From: Mycolicibacterium sp. lyk4-40-TYG-92 | GTDB taxonomy: Bacteria; Actinomycetota; Actinomycetes; Mycobacteriales; Mycobacteriaceae | Assembly: GCF_030209435.1 (NCBI RefSeq) | Contig: NZ_JARVRX010000011.1 | Span: 1-64,000 of the forward strand | DNA length: 64,000 bases | Reading direction: 5' to 3' | Shown: in pieces, positions 1 to 7,913 of the stretch | Numbering within the stretch: position 1 is the first letter of the stretch | How the letters are laid out: every line of letters starts with the position of its first letter | Position numbers and translations under genes: made by a program | Notes under the pieces: model-generated | Told to the model about the DNA's origin: nothing | Seen by the model: only the letters and a program-made list of their open reading frames with translations | Database searches by the model: none

Positions 1-142
1 CGTCGGCGAAGTTGCGGGGGGTGACGATGACGGGGTTCTGCCCGAAGTAGCCGCGCACGCGCTGCACGGTGAAGCCGGCGACGACGGCCACGGCGAGGAT
101 GAGCAACGGGATCCACGCCTTCTTGAGCGCGTTGCCGATCAT
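1..142 (-). CDS. MmpS family membrane protein, N-terminal fragment
   Basis: Only the first 47 codons lie in the window; the gene runs off the left edge. The start ATG at 142 follows an AAGGAG ribosome site 8 nt upstream. Residues 1-9 are short and basic, residues 10-27 form one hydrophobic membrane helix, and a basic QRVRGYFG stretch follows, which is the usual N-terminal layout of MmpS proteins. MmpS proteins are accessory subunits of MmpL (RND) transporters that export lipids, siderophores or drugs. A divergent TetR regulator lies next door, as is common for mmpS-mmpL pairs. Family assignment rests on this short segment and on context. Confidence 0.7.
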   Translation of the reverse strand, partial: MIGNALKKAWIPLLILAVAVVAGFTVQRVRGYFGQNPVIVTPRNFAD

Positions 143-266
143 GCGGCGATCTCCTTGGTCATGCTGACCTCCCCGTCCTTCGATTGCTCGACATGCCTCG
201 GCGAACCGTGTGAGCTGGGACGCTGCGTACCGTTTGTGCGGCGCGTCCCGCTGTGTCACATTTCAA

Positions 267-282
267 TCTGCCGATCGGCAGA
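267..282. promoter_or_regulatory. Perfect 16-bp palindrome, probable TetR operator
   Basis: TCTGCCGATCGGCAGA is a perfect inverted repeat in the 288-bp divergent gap between mmpS (start 142) and the TetR gene (start 431). Perfect palindromes of this size between a TetR gene and its divergent target are typical autoregulatory operators. The binding protein is inferred from position only. Confidence 0.55.
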
Positions 283-430
283 CTCAGAGTATCCACCAAG
301 GTAAACTTAGACAAGTTAAGCGAATCGATTGATGCAGGTCGGTGCCCACATCGGGGCATCGCCTGTGACGCACGTGACGTCGCTGGGACAGCGGTGACCG
401 CGGCTACACGACGACCGCTGCGGGTCGCCG

Positions 431-1030
431 ATGAACGAGGAGCGAGGATTGGCCAAATCGGTGGGGCCACGCGGATCGGCGCGTGCGCGGGTGACCGAAG
501 CCGCCCTGGCGTTGTTTGCGGACCACGGCGTGAACGGCACATCGCTGCAGATGATTGCCGATCATCTCGGGGTCAGCAAGGCTTCCGTGTACTACCAGTT
601 CCATTCGAAGGACGACATCGTCCTGGCCGTGATCCGGCCGGTGTTCGCCGATCTCGATCAGCTGGCCACCGCGATCGAGGCCGAGGAGAGTGGGCGCGCC
701 CGCCAGGAAGCCGCGATCGCCGGGTTCGTCGAACTCGCGGTGCGGCACCGGCGCGTCACGGCCGTCTTCTATCGCGACCCGGCCATCGACACCCTGGTGA
801 ACTCGCACGAGGAATGCAGCGCCATCAAACAGCGCCTCCGTCGGGTGCTCGGAATGGACGGCGTGGACATAGAGACCCGAGTGACCATGTCACTGGTCAT
901 CTCGGGCGTCTACGGCAGCGCGATGGATCCCGACTTGCAGGACATCCCCGACGACGAACTCCACCGCGTCTTGCTGCGGTCCGCACGGCGGCTGCTTGCA
1001 GTGGAGGAGCGGGACGCTATTCGGCGATGA
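431..1030 (+). CDS. TetR/AcrR family transcriptional regulator
   Basis: This is a 199-residue one-domain regulator. The N-terminal TetR helix-turn-helix is at about residues 15-60, with the recognition segment GVSKASVYYQFHSKDDI; the remainder is a helical ligand-binding domain. It lies divergent from the mmpS fragment with a perfect palindrome between them, so it most likely represses the mmpS(-mmpL) transporter and itself, with release by an exported substrate or drug. The start ATG at 431 gives a normal TetR length. Its 3' end overlaps the convergent DUF385 gene by 14 nt. The ligand is unknown. Confidence 0.9.
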   Translation: MNEERGLAKSVGPRGSARARVTEAALALFADHGVNGTSLQMIADHLGVSKASVYYQFHSKDDIVLAVIRPVFADLDQLATAIEAEESGRARQEAAIAGFVELAVRHRRVTAVFYRDPAIDTLVNSHEECSAIKQRLRRVLGMDGVDIETRVTMSLVISGVYGSAMDPDLQDIPDDELHRVLLRSARRLLAVEERDAIRR

Positions 1031-1436
1031 AGACCGGGATCAGTCGGTCGGTCTTGGTCTGGTATTCGGCGTAGGGCGGGTATGCCTCGACGGCGCGGTC
1101 CCACCACTCCTGCCGTTCCGCACCCTCGAGCTCACGCGTAGTCAGCTCCATGACCTTGTCGCCGTCCTGCGCCGTGATCTGCGGGTTGGCCTTGACGTTG
1201 TGGTACCACGACGGGTGCTCGGGGGCGCCGCCCTTGGATGCCACCAGGGCGTAACGGCCGTTGTGCTCGACCCGCATCAGCGGCACGAGACGCTTCTTGC
1301 CGGACTTGGCTCCGGTGGTGGTGAACAGCACCACCGGCCGATCGAGGATCTGCACGCCATCGGTCGTGCCCTGCGCCAGAATCTGTTCGGTCTGCTTGCG
1401 CACCCAGTCGGTGGGGCTCAGTTCATGTTCGGTCAC
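1017..1436 (-). CDS. Nitroreductase/deazaflavin-dependent oxidoreductase (DUF385, Ddn-like)
   Basis: The 139-residue protein has the signature of the mycobacterial F420H2-dependent DUF385/Ddn family: a DWVRKQTE amphipathic start, VVLFTTTGAKSGKKR followed by PLMRVEHNGRYALVASKGGAPEHPSW, and a C-terminal YPPYAEYQ segment. Relatives use reduced F420 to reduce quinones or nitro-compounds at the membrane. I chose GTG at 1436, which gives the usual MTEHELSP start; an in-frame TTG at 1448 is an alternative. It is convergent with the TetR gene and overlaps its last 14 nt. Confidence 0.85.
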   Translation of the reverse strand: MTEHELSPTDWVRKQTEQILAQGTTDGVQILDRPVVLFTTTGAKSGKKRLVPLMRVEHNGRYALVASKGGAPEHPSWYHNVKANPQITAQDGDKVMELTTRELEGAERQEWWDRAVEAYPPYAEYQTKTDRLIPVFIAE

Positions 1437-1562
1437 GTCGATTCCCAACGGATTGAGGAAGCCGGGTTATTCCGGTCGAGTCCAATTCTTCCCGGTCGTC
1501 GGGCATCCGGGGAGCCGTCGGCCGAAATCCGTGGCTATCGCGGGGTAACCAACCCGAGAGGC

Positions 1563-2735
1563 CTAGTTGACGAATCGTCGGGCGCGCGCGGGTGCCGATG
1601 ACGTGGCGCGTGCCTGCCGGAATCCGATCAACCCACCGGCGGCGGTGAGGGTGATGATGCCGGCGAATCCCGGGACGGCGACCGCCGCAACTTCGCTGAG
1701 GCCGGCGGCCCGCAGGTAGTCCGGATAACCCGGCCGGAAGTCCTTCGCTGCGACGAGGTGGGTCTCGGCGGCGAAGACGTCCCGGGGCTTGACCGGCGGG
1801 ACCGGCTCGTCTGAGGTGCCCGGAGCGCCCGGCGAGATGTCGCGCGGAATCGAATCAGTGCTTGCGCCAAAGGTTTTCGGCATCTGGGCGGGGTTCAGCT
1901 GGAATGCCCGGTTGTCCGGCGGCAACTGGATGGCGGGCATACCCGGCGTGTATTGCAGGAAGGGCAGGTTTGAAGCGGCGGTCGCCAACTCCCGGACGGT
2001 GGTCTCGATGGGGGTGATCAGGGCGTCGGCGAACACGGGCAGTGCGGCGAGCCCCGGAAGCGGGACGGCTTCGACGACCGTCGGGATGGTGGTCTTGACG
2101 AGGTCGAGTGCCGTGAGCGGAACCTGGGCCGCGGCCAGCGGGAGCTGCGCCAGCGGGGGTTTCGGCGTGGCTGTGGCAGTGGTGTCCTGGGTGGTCACCG
2201 TCGAGTCCGGCGTCACTGCAGCCGACGGCTGCGGCGCTGATGTCTTGACGGGCGCGGGTGCCGAACCGCTGAATGTCGGTGCGGCGCCGGGGATGAGCTG
2301 AGGAACGCCCTGGTTGGGTTTCACACCCGGAACGAGGCCTGTCAGTGGTGCGCCGCCGATGATGCTCGTCGGGTGCTGGATGATGCGGGTGAACTGGCCG
2401 ACCATGCCGCCCAATGTGGTTTGCAGGTTCGGTGCCGAGCTGCTTCCGGTGGAGGAGCCGGTGGTCGTCGACGATCCGGTGGTCGTCGTGGAGCCGGTGG
2501 TGCTGCTGCCGCCCGTCGTCGTGGACGTGTCGGAACCGGTGGTCGTACCGCCGGTGGAGCTACCCGTTGTGGTGCCCGTGGTACCGGAGCTGCCGGTGGT
2601 CGAGCCGCCCGAGGTCCCCGTGCTGGAACTGCCGCCGTCGGTGTCGGCCAACGCCACGACGGCTTCGGGGCCCAACGCCAGCAAGCCTGCTGTGATGAGG
2701 CTGGAGGCGGCGAGCAGCCGCGCGTGGGGCATCAC
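1563..2735 (-). CDS. Secreted/anchored Ser-Thr-Gly-rich protein of unknown function
   Basis: The 390-residue protein starts with a Sec signal peptide (hydrophobic AASSLITAGLLALGPEAVVALA). About 60 residues of Gly/Ser/Thr low complexity with repeated TTGSS units follow, then a Pro/Ala-rich region. Near the end a hydrophobic segment (about residues 345-370) is followed by an Arg-rich tail, which looks like a C-terminal membrane anchor. I recognise no catalytic domain. A GGAGGTGAT ribosome site favours the GTG at 2735; ATG at 2732 is possible. A cell-envelope location is inferred. Confidence 0.75.
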   Translation of the reverse strand: MMPHARLLAASSLITAGLLALGPEAVVALADTDGGSSSTGTSGGSTTGSSGTTGTTTGSSTGGTTTGSDTSTTTGGSSTTGSTTTTGSSTTTGSSTGSSSAPNLQTTLGGMVGQFTRIIQHPTSIIGGAPLTGLVPGVKPNQGVPQLIPGAAPTFSGSAPAPVKTSAPQPSAAVTPDSTVTTQDTTATATPKPPLAQLPLAAAQVPLTALDLVKTTIPTVVEAVPLPGLAALPVFADALITPIETTVRELATAASNLPFLQYTPGMPAIQLPPDNRAFQLNPAQMPKTFGASTDSIPRDISPGAPGTSDEPVPPVKPRDVFAAETHLVAAKDFRPGYPDYLRAAGLSEVAAVAVPGFAGIITLTAAGGLIGFRQARATSSAPARARRFVN

Positions 2736-3162
2736 GCGGAGATCACCTCCCCTTTTCTGGCCAAAGTGCAGTATGTCACACGCGTCTGACCATTACCTAT
2801 GAACAAAATAACGCCTACTCCAGCGTCAATTGATGCGGGGATTGACCGGCGGTCGACAGTGGGGCGACCCGACCGTCGCGGGCGCTGGGGTGGGCGACAT
2901 CAGGCCGGGTATTGACGCCTCTTCCAATTTGTGTCAGAAGGTGTTAATGAGGCAAATGTGACTACTGATGTTATTGAGTTGAAGCTCTCGTAAGAAAACG
3001 GGACAGAATTTCAGTCCGGTCTCAGAGATCAAGGTAGCGACTCGCATAGGGTTCGAACGGTTATCGGTCCGTGTTGTTTTTGTGACTTTTGTAGCCCACC
3101 GTTACCCAAGTGAAATCAGTGCCCAGTGTGGCGCCGAGCACTCAGGGACAGGGAGCGTGCTG
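2736..3162. other. 427-bp divergent intergenic region
   Basis: This stretch separates two divergent secreted-protein genes and must hold both promoters. It is clearly more AT-rich than its surroundings, especially 2780-2830 and 2920-3010. I see no strong palindrome, RNA gene or plausible small reading frame with a ribosome site. Confidence 0.5.
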
Positions 3163-4008
3163 ATGACCGCAACTACTGAAGTGACGTACCGCAGACGGCC
3201 GGTGGCTGCCCGTCCGGGCCGGCCGAAGACCGGAAGGACACAGGTCGGATCGGTGGATGTCATCGCGACATCTGCCGCCGTGCTCCGGCCTGTCGTGGTC
3301 GCCGGGGCCATCGTGGCCGCCGCGCTCATGTGGGGACCGCGCGCGCAGGCCGACGTCGTCCATGACGCGCTCAACGATGTCGGTATCGGCAACAACGGGC
3401 CCGTCAGCAGCGCGATCGCCGAGGTGGGTACCTCGATCTGCCCGCTGCTGGTGCAGCCGGGCAGTCAAATGGCCAGCACGGCAACCCAGATGAGCGGCAA
3501 CGGCGGCATCGCCCCGCCGCTGGCCGGATTCGCGACCCAGGTCGCGATCCAGACGCAGTGCCCCGCCTTCATGACGGCACTCGCGAACGGAAACATCCCG
3601 GCGCTGATGAACGGCGGGCTGCCCGTGACGCCGGGGCTGCCTTCCATACCGTCCGTCGGGGTGCCGAACCTGTCGGGTGTCACCGGGGCGGTTCCAGGCA
3701 CATTGGGCGCTGCCACCACCCCCGTGTCGAGCGTCGTGGGCGCGGTCCCGGGCACGTTGGGGGCCGCGACGGCACCGTTGCCGGGCACGCTGGGCGCGGT
3801 CACGTCACCGCTGCCGGGCACGTTGGGGGCCGTGACGGCTCCGGTTCCCGGTGCCCTCGGTGCGGCGACCGCACCGCTGGCCCCAGCGCCGGGTCTGAGC
3901 GCCACGCCGGGGTTGACGGTGCCCGCACCCGGTCTGCCGGCGACCACGGCGCAGGCGCCGTTGCAGCTGGCTTCCTCTCCGCTCGTCCCGGCGATCCCCG
4001 GCTACTGA
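3163..4008 (+). CDS. Exported protein with Pro-Gly-Thr-Leu-Gly-Ala repeats
   Basis: This is a 281-residue protein. The ATG at 3163 has a GGGAG ribosome site; a longer in-frame start at 3082 lacks one. A basic N-terminus, a hydrophobic segment at about residues 45-63 and an ...RAQA-D cleavage motif indicate export. The mature part starts with a roughly 90-residue globular region with two Cys (GTSICP, TQCPA). It continues into an 11-residue repeat, PGTLGAATAPL, present in four adjacent copies, and a Pro/Ala tail. Function is unknown; a cell-wall spacer or structural protein is plausible. Confidence 0.75.
   Translation: MTATTEVTYRRRPVAARPGRPKTGRTQVGSVDVIATSAAVLRPVVVAGAIVAAALMWGPRAQADVVHDALNDVGIGNNGPVSSAIAEVGTSICPLLVQPGSQMASTATQMSGNGGIAPPLAGFATQVAIQTQCPAFMTALANGNIPALMNGGLPVTPGLPSIPSVGVPNLSGVTGAVPGTLGAATTPVSSVVGAVPGTLGAATAPLPGTLGAVTSPLPGTLGAVTAPVPGALGAATAPLAPAPGLSATPGLTVPAPGLPATTAQAPLQLASSPLVPAIPGY
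3748..3879 (+). repeat. Four 33-bp tandem coding repeats
   Basis: Four in-frame copies encode PGTLGAATAPL, PGTLGAVTSPL, PGTLGAVTAPV and PGALGAATAPL. The DNA copies differ mainly at third positions, so the array is not very recent. A degenerate copy precedes it at about 3694. Confidence 0.8.
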
Positions 4009-4044
4009 GGTCTGGCCCCGCCGACGGAAAGGTCAGCGGGAATG

Positions 4045-4084
4045 CATTGAGGGCTGTGGCTTTTCGAAGCCACAGCCCTCAATG
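4045..4084. terminator. Bidirectional terminator, 18-bp stem with TTCG loop
   Basis: A perfect 18-bp stem (4045-4062 with 4067-4084) closes on a TTCG tetraloop between two convergent genes. The stem starts CATTGAGGGCTGTGG. The UUCG loop is unusually stable in RNA. The location after both stop codons fits shared transcription termination, although no long T-run follows. Confidence 0.8.
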
Positions 4085-4099
4085 TTGTTGCGCTACTTG

Positions 4100-5308
4100 T
4101 CAGCTGTCGTGGCTGCTGCTGCCGCCGCTGCTGCTGCTGCTGCTCGACGCGTGGGACGCGCCGCCGCCCTCGGGGGCACGGTGCTTGCCGCCGGTCGAGC
4201 CTGCGGGCACGGAGACCGAGCCGCTGGCACCCTCGGGAGCGCTGTGCTTGCCGCTCTTCGACTTGTCGGCCTTCTTGGACTTGCCCGACGTCTTGCTCGT
4301 GTCGTCTGTCGACTTGTCGGTGCCCGACTTGTCGTCGCCCTTGCTGCCGGTCTTGTCATCGGACTTCGTACCGGTCTTGTCGTCGGACTTCGTACCGGTC
4401 GTGTCGTCAGCCTTGGTGCCGGTCTTGTCGTCCGTCTTGTCGGTGCTGGTCGACTTGTCGGTGCCGGTCTTGTCGGCGTCGGTGCCCTTGGTGTCGGACT
4501 TGGTGCCGTCGGTGCTGTCGGTCTTCTTGTCGGTGGCCGCGGCGGGAGTCTTGTCCGTCGTGCCGGCGTCCGGCGACGTCTTACCCGTGGTGCCCGTCTC
4601 TGTGGCAGCAGCCGGCTTGGCGGTCAGCGACAAGGTCTGGGTCTGGGTAGCCGTGGTGGCCGACGTGGAAGCCAGCGGGGTCGCCGCGGCGACCTTGCTG
4701 ACGGCTGCGACGGGCGCGACCGCGGCGAGTGAATTGAAGATGGCCGCAGGCGTCGCGATGAGTTGCTGGATCGCCGTCTGGACGACCTTGATCGCCGCCT
4801 GGATGGCGGTGGTGAGGGCGGTGCCCTTCCAGAACCCCGAGATCACCTTGTTGAGGCCGTTGATCAGCGTGGCGGGCGCCGTCGCGGCGGTCTTCCACAG
4901 CGCGATGGCCGGCGCGAGCGCCGAGGTGATGGCCTTGTTCGCCGTGTTGATGAGGGTCGTGGGCCACTGGGCGGCCTGGGTCCACAGCGCGATCGCGGGT
5001 GCGAGCGCCGACGTGATCGCGGTGTTGGCTTGGGTGATGTACGAGCCGATCACCGTGGCGGCCTGCGTGTACAGCGCGTAGAACTCCTGGAACGGCAGGC
5101 CCAGCAGATCGAGCGGGCTGGCCGTCAGGTAGTACTTCTCGGCGTAGGTCGACACCTGTGCCGGCGCTGCATAGACCGCCGGCACGTTGATGTGTGTCAC
5201 CTGAGGAGTGACGGCGCCGGACGCAGTCGCGACGACCACCGCGGACATCCCGGCTACGAGCGACGACTTGAGCACTGGCAAAACTCTTGGGCGAGCGACA
5301 GTTTGCAT
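4100..5308 (-). CDS. Exported protein with Lys/Asp/Thr-rich repetitive tail
   Basis: The 402-residue protein starts at ATG 5308, which has a GGGGA ribosome site; an upstream in-frame start lacks one. A signal peptide (PVLKSSLVAGMSAVVVATASGAV) precedes an Ala/Thr-rich helical region (about residues 40-190). That region contains a near-exact internal duplication, the AITSALAPAIALW unit twice. The C-terminal half is highly charged low complexity (DDKTGTKSDDKTG units) ending in a poly-Ser tract. It resembles secreted mycobacterial proteins of unknown role. No enzyme motif is visible. Confidence 0.75.
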   Translation of the reverse strand: MQTVARPRVLPVLKSSLVAGMSAVVVATASGAVTPQVTHINVPAVYAAPAQVSTYAEKYYLTASPLDLLGLPFQEFYALYTQAATVIGSYITQANTAITSALAPAIALWTQAAQWPTTLINTANKAITSALAPAIALWKTAATAPATLINGLNKVISGFWKGTALTTAIQAAIKVVQTAIQQLIATPAAIFNSLAAVAPVAAVSKVAAATPLASTSATTATQTQTLSLTAKPAAATETGTTGKTSPDAGTTDKTPAAATDKKTDSTDGTKSDTKGTDADKTGTDKSTSTDKTDDKTGTKADDTTGTKSDDKTGTKSDDKTGSKGDDKSGTDKSTDDTSKTSGKSKKADKSKSGKHSAPEGASGSVSVPAGSTGGKHRAPEGGGASHASSSSSSSGGSSSHDS

Positions 5309-5615
5309 TGATGGTCCCCGGGGTTCGTGATACAGATCGGACTTAGGCGGTCTGAAGGTAGCCGATACCGGCACACCCCTCTAGCTGAGCAAAATCTCGT
5401 GTTAACAGTCTGACCTGCTGATATGTGCATAATTTGCTTGGTAAGGTAAATAAATCAAGCTGAAGTTTTCCAAGAATTCACCGACCCGTCGACGATCGGC
5501 GACGCTTGCGCGGCACTGTGCGGCCGGTGGCGTCGGGTGTGGAACCTCTAACAATTTGCCAGTGTCGCGGTGTGGGTGCTCGCCGAACCAGTCGTGGTGT
5601 GATCTGGTGATTGCA
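5309..5615. other. 307-bp divergent intergenic region
   Basis: This is a divergent promoter region between two exported-protein genes. The core at 5395-5470 is strongly AT-rich for this genome (for example GGTAAGGTAAATAAATC), as expected for promoter DNA. I cannot assign -35/-10 boxes with confidence and see no RNA gene. Confidence 0.45.
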
Positions 5616-6179
5616 ATGTCAGTCTTCGCCTTCCGTGCTTCAGCGCTCGCGGCTGCGAGCTTGACGGCGGCTGCGCTTGTTCTGGCCGGGAGCCTGCCGG
5701 CGTCGGCCGATCCCGCGACGGACACACAGGGGTTCGTCGATTCGACGGCGCGCTGTCCGACCGGCGATACCGCGGTGGCCTTCGGTAGCACCGCCTCGTC
5801 ACGCGTCGCCATCTGCAAGAGCGCAGGCGGTGCATATCAGTATCGCGGCGTCCGGATCAGCGACGGTGCGAAGCTCATCATTGCGGCCTCCGCCGACGGG
5901 CGGGGCGGGTACACCGCGACGAGCGACGGCATCACCTATACGGTCAGCGCGAAATCGCTTGATATCAGCGCGGGTTCGCAGCCCGTCCGCTCCGAGCCCA
6001 TGACCTTCTTCCGCAGCGGCGGGCCGCTGTCCGGAACCGCCGCCGCGCCTGCGCCGGCCCCCGCGCCGGTGGGTACACCGCCCACACCGGTCACCGGAGC
6101 TCCCGCGCCCGTACCGACAACGCCACTTCCGCCGCCCCTGCCGGCGGAAGTCGGCGGTGCCCGTCCGAGCGGGCACTGA
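5616..6179 (+). CDS. Secreted Pro-rich protein of unknown function
   Basis: The 187-residue protein starts at ATG 5616; a longer in-frame start exists at 5556. A typical Sec signal peptide ends at LPASA-DPA (about residue 31). A roughly 105-residue folded region with two Cys (TARCPTGD and AICKSAGG, probably a disulfide) follows. The tail is Ala/Pro-rich (APAPAPAPVGTPP). The folded part looks like a small beta-rich extracytoplasmic domain, but I do not recognise a named family. Confidence 0.75.
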   Translation: MSVFAFRASALAAASLTAAALVLAGSLPASADPATDTQGFVDSTARCPTGDTAVAFGSTASSRVAICKSAGGAYQYRGVRISDGAKLIIAASADGRGGYTATSDGITYTVSAKSLDISAGSQPVRSEPMTFFRSGGPLSGTAAAPAPAPAPVGTPPTPVTGAPAPVPTTPLPPPLPAEVGGARPSGH

Positions 6180-6200
6180 CCGGAGGCCAAAGGCCGGCGG

Positions 6201-6602
6201 TCAGGCCGTCTGGCTGTCCCCGGGCTTGGGCGGATGGATGCCGCAGCTGCACGCGCTTATCGACGGGCAGGCGCACTGCATGCCCCACTCGACGATCGCG
6301 CGGGCGAGGTGCAGTTCGGTGATCTTGGTGTCGATCTCGGCGAGCTTGGTCTCGGCCAGCGCGCGACTTGCCGCGCGGCCGGGAGCGTCGTCGGCGAACA
6401 GCAGCTGGATCTCGTCGAGCGAGAAGCCGGCGGTCTTGCACACCCGGATGACGTTGAGGCGATCGATGACGGTGTCGTCATAGCGACGCTGACCGCCGAC
6501 TCGCGCGGGCACCGGGATGAGGCCGATCTGCTCGTAGTAGCGCAGCGTGGTCGCGGCGACGTCGGTGCGCGCCGACACTTCGCCGATGGTGAACGTGGCC
6601 AT
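6201..6602 (-). CDS. MerR family transcriptional regulator with C-terminal Cys cluster
   Basis: The 133-residue protein starts at ATG 6602 and has a classic MerR N-terminal winged helix (FTIGEVSARTDVAATTLRYYEQIGLI). A dimerisation helix follows, and the C-terminus carries CACPSISACSCG. The C-x-C-x5-C core resembles the last three ligands of the SoxR [2Fe-2S] motif, but the first SoxR Cys is absent and an extra Cys follows. The protein may therefore sense redox state, a metal or an Fe-S cluster. It is divergent from an F420-type oxidoreductase, with a dyad between them that it probably controls. Confidence 0.88.
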   Translation of the reverse strand: MATFTIGEVSARTDVAATTLRYYEQIGLIPVPARVGGQRRYDDTVIDRLNVIRVCKTAGFSLDEIQLLFADDAPGRAASRALAETKLAEIDTKITELHLARAIVEWGMQCACPSISACSCGIHPPKPGDSQTA

Positions 6603-6622
6603 GACACTCCTGGTTCGGCCTT

Positions 6623-6644
6623 GACTTGAAGCCAACTCTAAGTC
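6623..6644. promoter_or_regulatory. Probable MerR operator in divergent promoter
   Basis: GACTT-N12-AAGTC forms an inverted repeat that matches 7 of 9 bases per arm (arms GACTTGAAG and CTCTAAGTC). It lies in the 55-bp gap between the MerR gene (start 6602) and the F420-type oxidoreductase (start 6658). Arm size and spacing are typical for MerR-family dimers. Confidence 0.5.
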
Positions 6645-6657
6645 GTTGACTGTCCGC

Positions 6658-7116
6658 ATGGCTACCCACACACAGCATTCGGGCATCGATGAACTGAACA
6701 GCACTCGCTACGCGCTGCTCCGGAGTTACAAGAAGGACGGCCAGCCGGTCGACACCCCGATGTGGTTCGCGGTCGAAGGGAACTCGATTGTGTTCCGCAC
6801 CAAGCGTGGACCGAAAACCGCACGCCTACGGGCACATCCGCGCGTCGAACTGACGGCGTGCGACTACCGCGGCCAAAAACTGAGCGGCGCAACCGTATTC
6901 GCCGGTACGGCGACGATCCTGAACGAGCCGGACGCGGCTGACGCGAATCGGGTGTTGCACCGCCGCTACGGCTGGCAGTGGAATCTGGTGCCGCTGATCC
7001 CGATTCCGGGCGTGACACAGGTGCATGCGGGTCTGCCGCTGCGAGAGAAATGGCGGCGGGCGCGGAACCGGAATGTCTGGGACGACAGCGTGATCGTGCG
7101 CGTCGACGTCAGCTGA
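6658..7116 (+). CDS. PPOX-class F420-dependent oxidoreductase
   Basis: The 152-residue single-domain split-barrel protein matches PPOX/FDOR flavin- or F420-binding proteins. It contains RYALLRSYKKDGQPVDTPMWFA at the start, then FRTKRGPKTARLRAHPRVEL and GATVFAGTATIL. Such enzymes carry out hydride transfers with F420 on unknown substrates. ATG at 6658 is preferred over an in-frame TTG at 6646. It is divergent from the MerR regulator, which suggests redox-responsive control. A 15-bp hairpin terminator follows. Confidence 0.82.
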   Translation: MATHTQHSGIDELNSTRYALLRSYKKDGQPVDTPMWFAVEGNSIVFRTKRGPKTARLRAHPRVELTACDYRGQKLSGATVFAGTATILNEPDAADANRVLHRRYGWQWNLVPLIPIPGVTQVHAGLPLREKWRRARNRNVWDDSVIVRVDVS

Positions 7117-7144
7117 GCGCCACCGCGAGGTCCTCAGACAAAAG

Positions 7145-7179
7145 CACGGTGCCGACACCAGATGGGTGTCGGCACCGTG
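7145..7179. terminator. Hairpin terminator, 15-bp perfect stem
   Basis: CACGGTGCCGACACC (7145-7159) pairs perfectly with 7165-7179 across a 5-nt AGATG loop. It lies between the convergent F420 oxidoreductase and the STAS/small-ORF transcript, so it can serve both directions. Confidence 0.75.
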
Positions 7180-7197
7180 TTGGAGGTCGAAGGTGGG

Positions 7198-7275
7198 TCA
7201 GAAAGCCGGCGTCGCGAGATGCGTCTTACGACGGTGGTGGAGCAGGGCACTCAGCCAGCGGAGATCGATCAACAT
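7198..7275 (-). CDS. Candidate 25-residue small protein downstream of STAS gene
   Basis: An ATG at 7275 has an AGGAAC ribosome-site-like sequence 6-7 nt upstream and lies 14 nt after the STAS stop codon. The frame encodes 25 residues (MLIDLRWLSALLHHRRKTHL then ATPAF) and ends just before the 7145-7179 terminator. It fills the gap between the STAS gene and its terminator. No family is recognised, and the only support is position and ribosome site. Confidence 0.35.
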   Translation of the reverse strand: MLIDLRWLSALLHHRRKTHLATPAF

Positions 7276-7289
7276 GTTCAGTTCCTGTC

Positions 7290-7748
7290 TTACGCGGACT
7301 TCTTGGTGAGGAACGGCAGCAACCGGCGACGCTCGTACATGCTGTCCGAGAAGTGGTGCAGCGCTTCGGAGACGGAGGTTGCGGTCGGGAAGGCGGACTC
7401 TGCGCCGCAGGCCAGCAGTGCGGTCGAAACCGGCTGGGATGCGATGAGGGACCACTCATTACCTGCTGCGATGCAGCTGTCGTTGACCTTGTCGAGCAGT
7501 TCGACGCAGGACACTGCGAACGAGGTGACCCCGCTCAGGTCCAGGATGAACGGCTTCTCGGGAAGGACGCAGCGCCGTGCCTGCGCTGCAACCAGGTCCA
7601 CATCGGTTTCGTCGATGACTCCGGTGACGGTGAGTACCGTCGCCAGCTGGCGGCACTGGGCGCGCACCTCCGCGTCGCCGCAGGCGACCGCCGGATTGCC
7701 ATAGCGGAAAGCGGCTGTCGATGCCGAGTCGCTGGTGACCATAGCCAT
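7290..7748 (-). CDS. STAS-domain protein (anti-sigma factor antagonist-like)
   Basis: The 152-residue protein has a STAS fold from about residue 30. VLTVTGVIDETDVDLV is the first strand and helix, and FILDLSGVTSFAVSCVELL carries the conserved DLSGV-S segment where antagonists are phosphorylated on Ser. Such proteins bind anti-sigma factors to free a stress sigma factor. No anti-sigma or sigma gene is adjacent, so the partner is unknown. The C-terminal extension (YERRRLLPFLTKKSA) is basic. Confidence 0.8.
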   Translation of the reverse strand: MAMVTSDSASTAAFRYGNPAVACGDAEVRAQCRQLATVLTVTGVIDETDVDLVAAQARRCVLPEKPFILDLSGVTSFAVSCVELLDKVNDSCIAAGNEWSLIASQPVSTALLACGAESAFPTATSVSEALHHFSDSMYERRRLLPFLTKKSA

Positions 7749-7913
7749 GTGATGCCTCCCTTCGATATCCCCGAACGCCCGACTGCTGTGTCGTTTCTTC
7801 GGCTCAAGATCGAAGCTATGTGGCCAAGTTAAGGTACCGGGGAGTAAGTCCTAAATCATCGCTAAGAAGTGTGATAGCTCCAGCTAGCAAACATGGTCTC
7901 AGCGGGGTAACGG

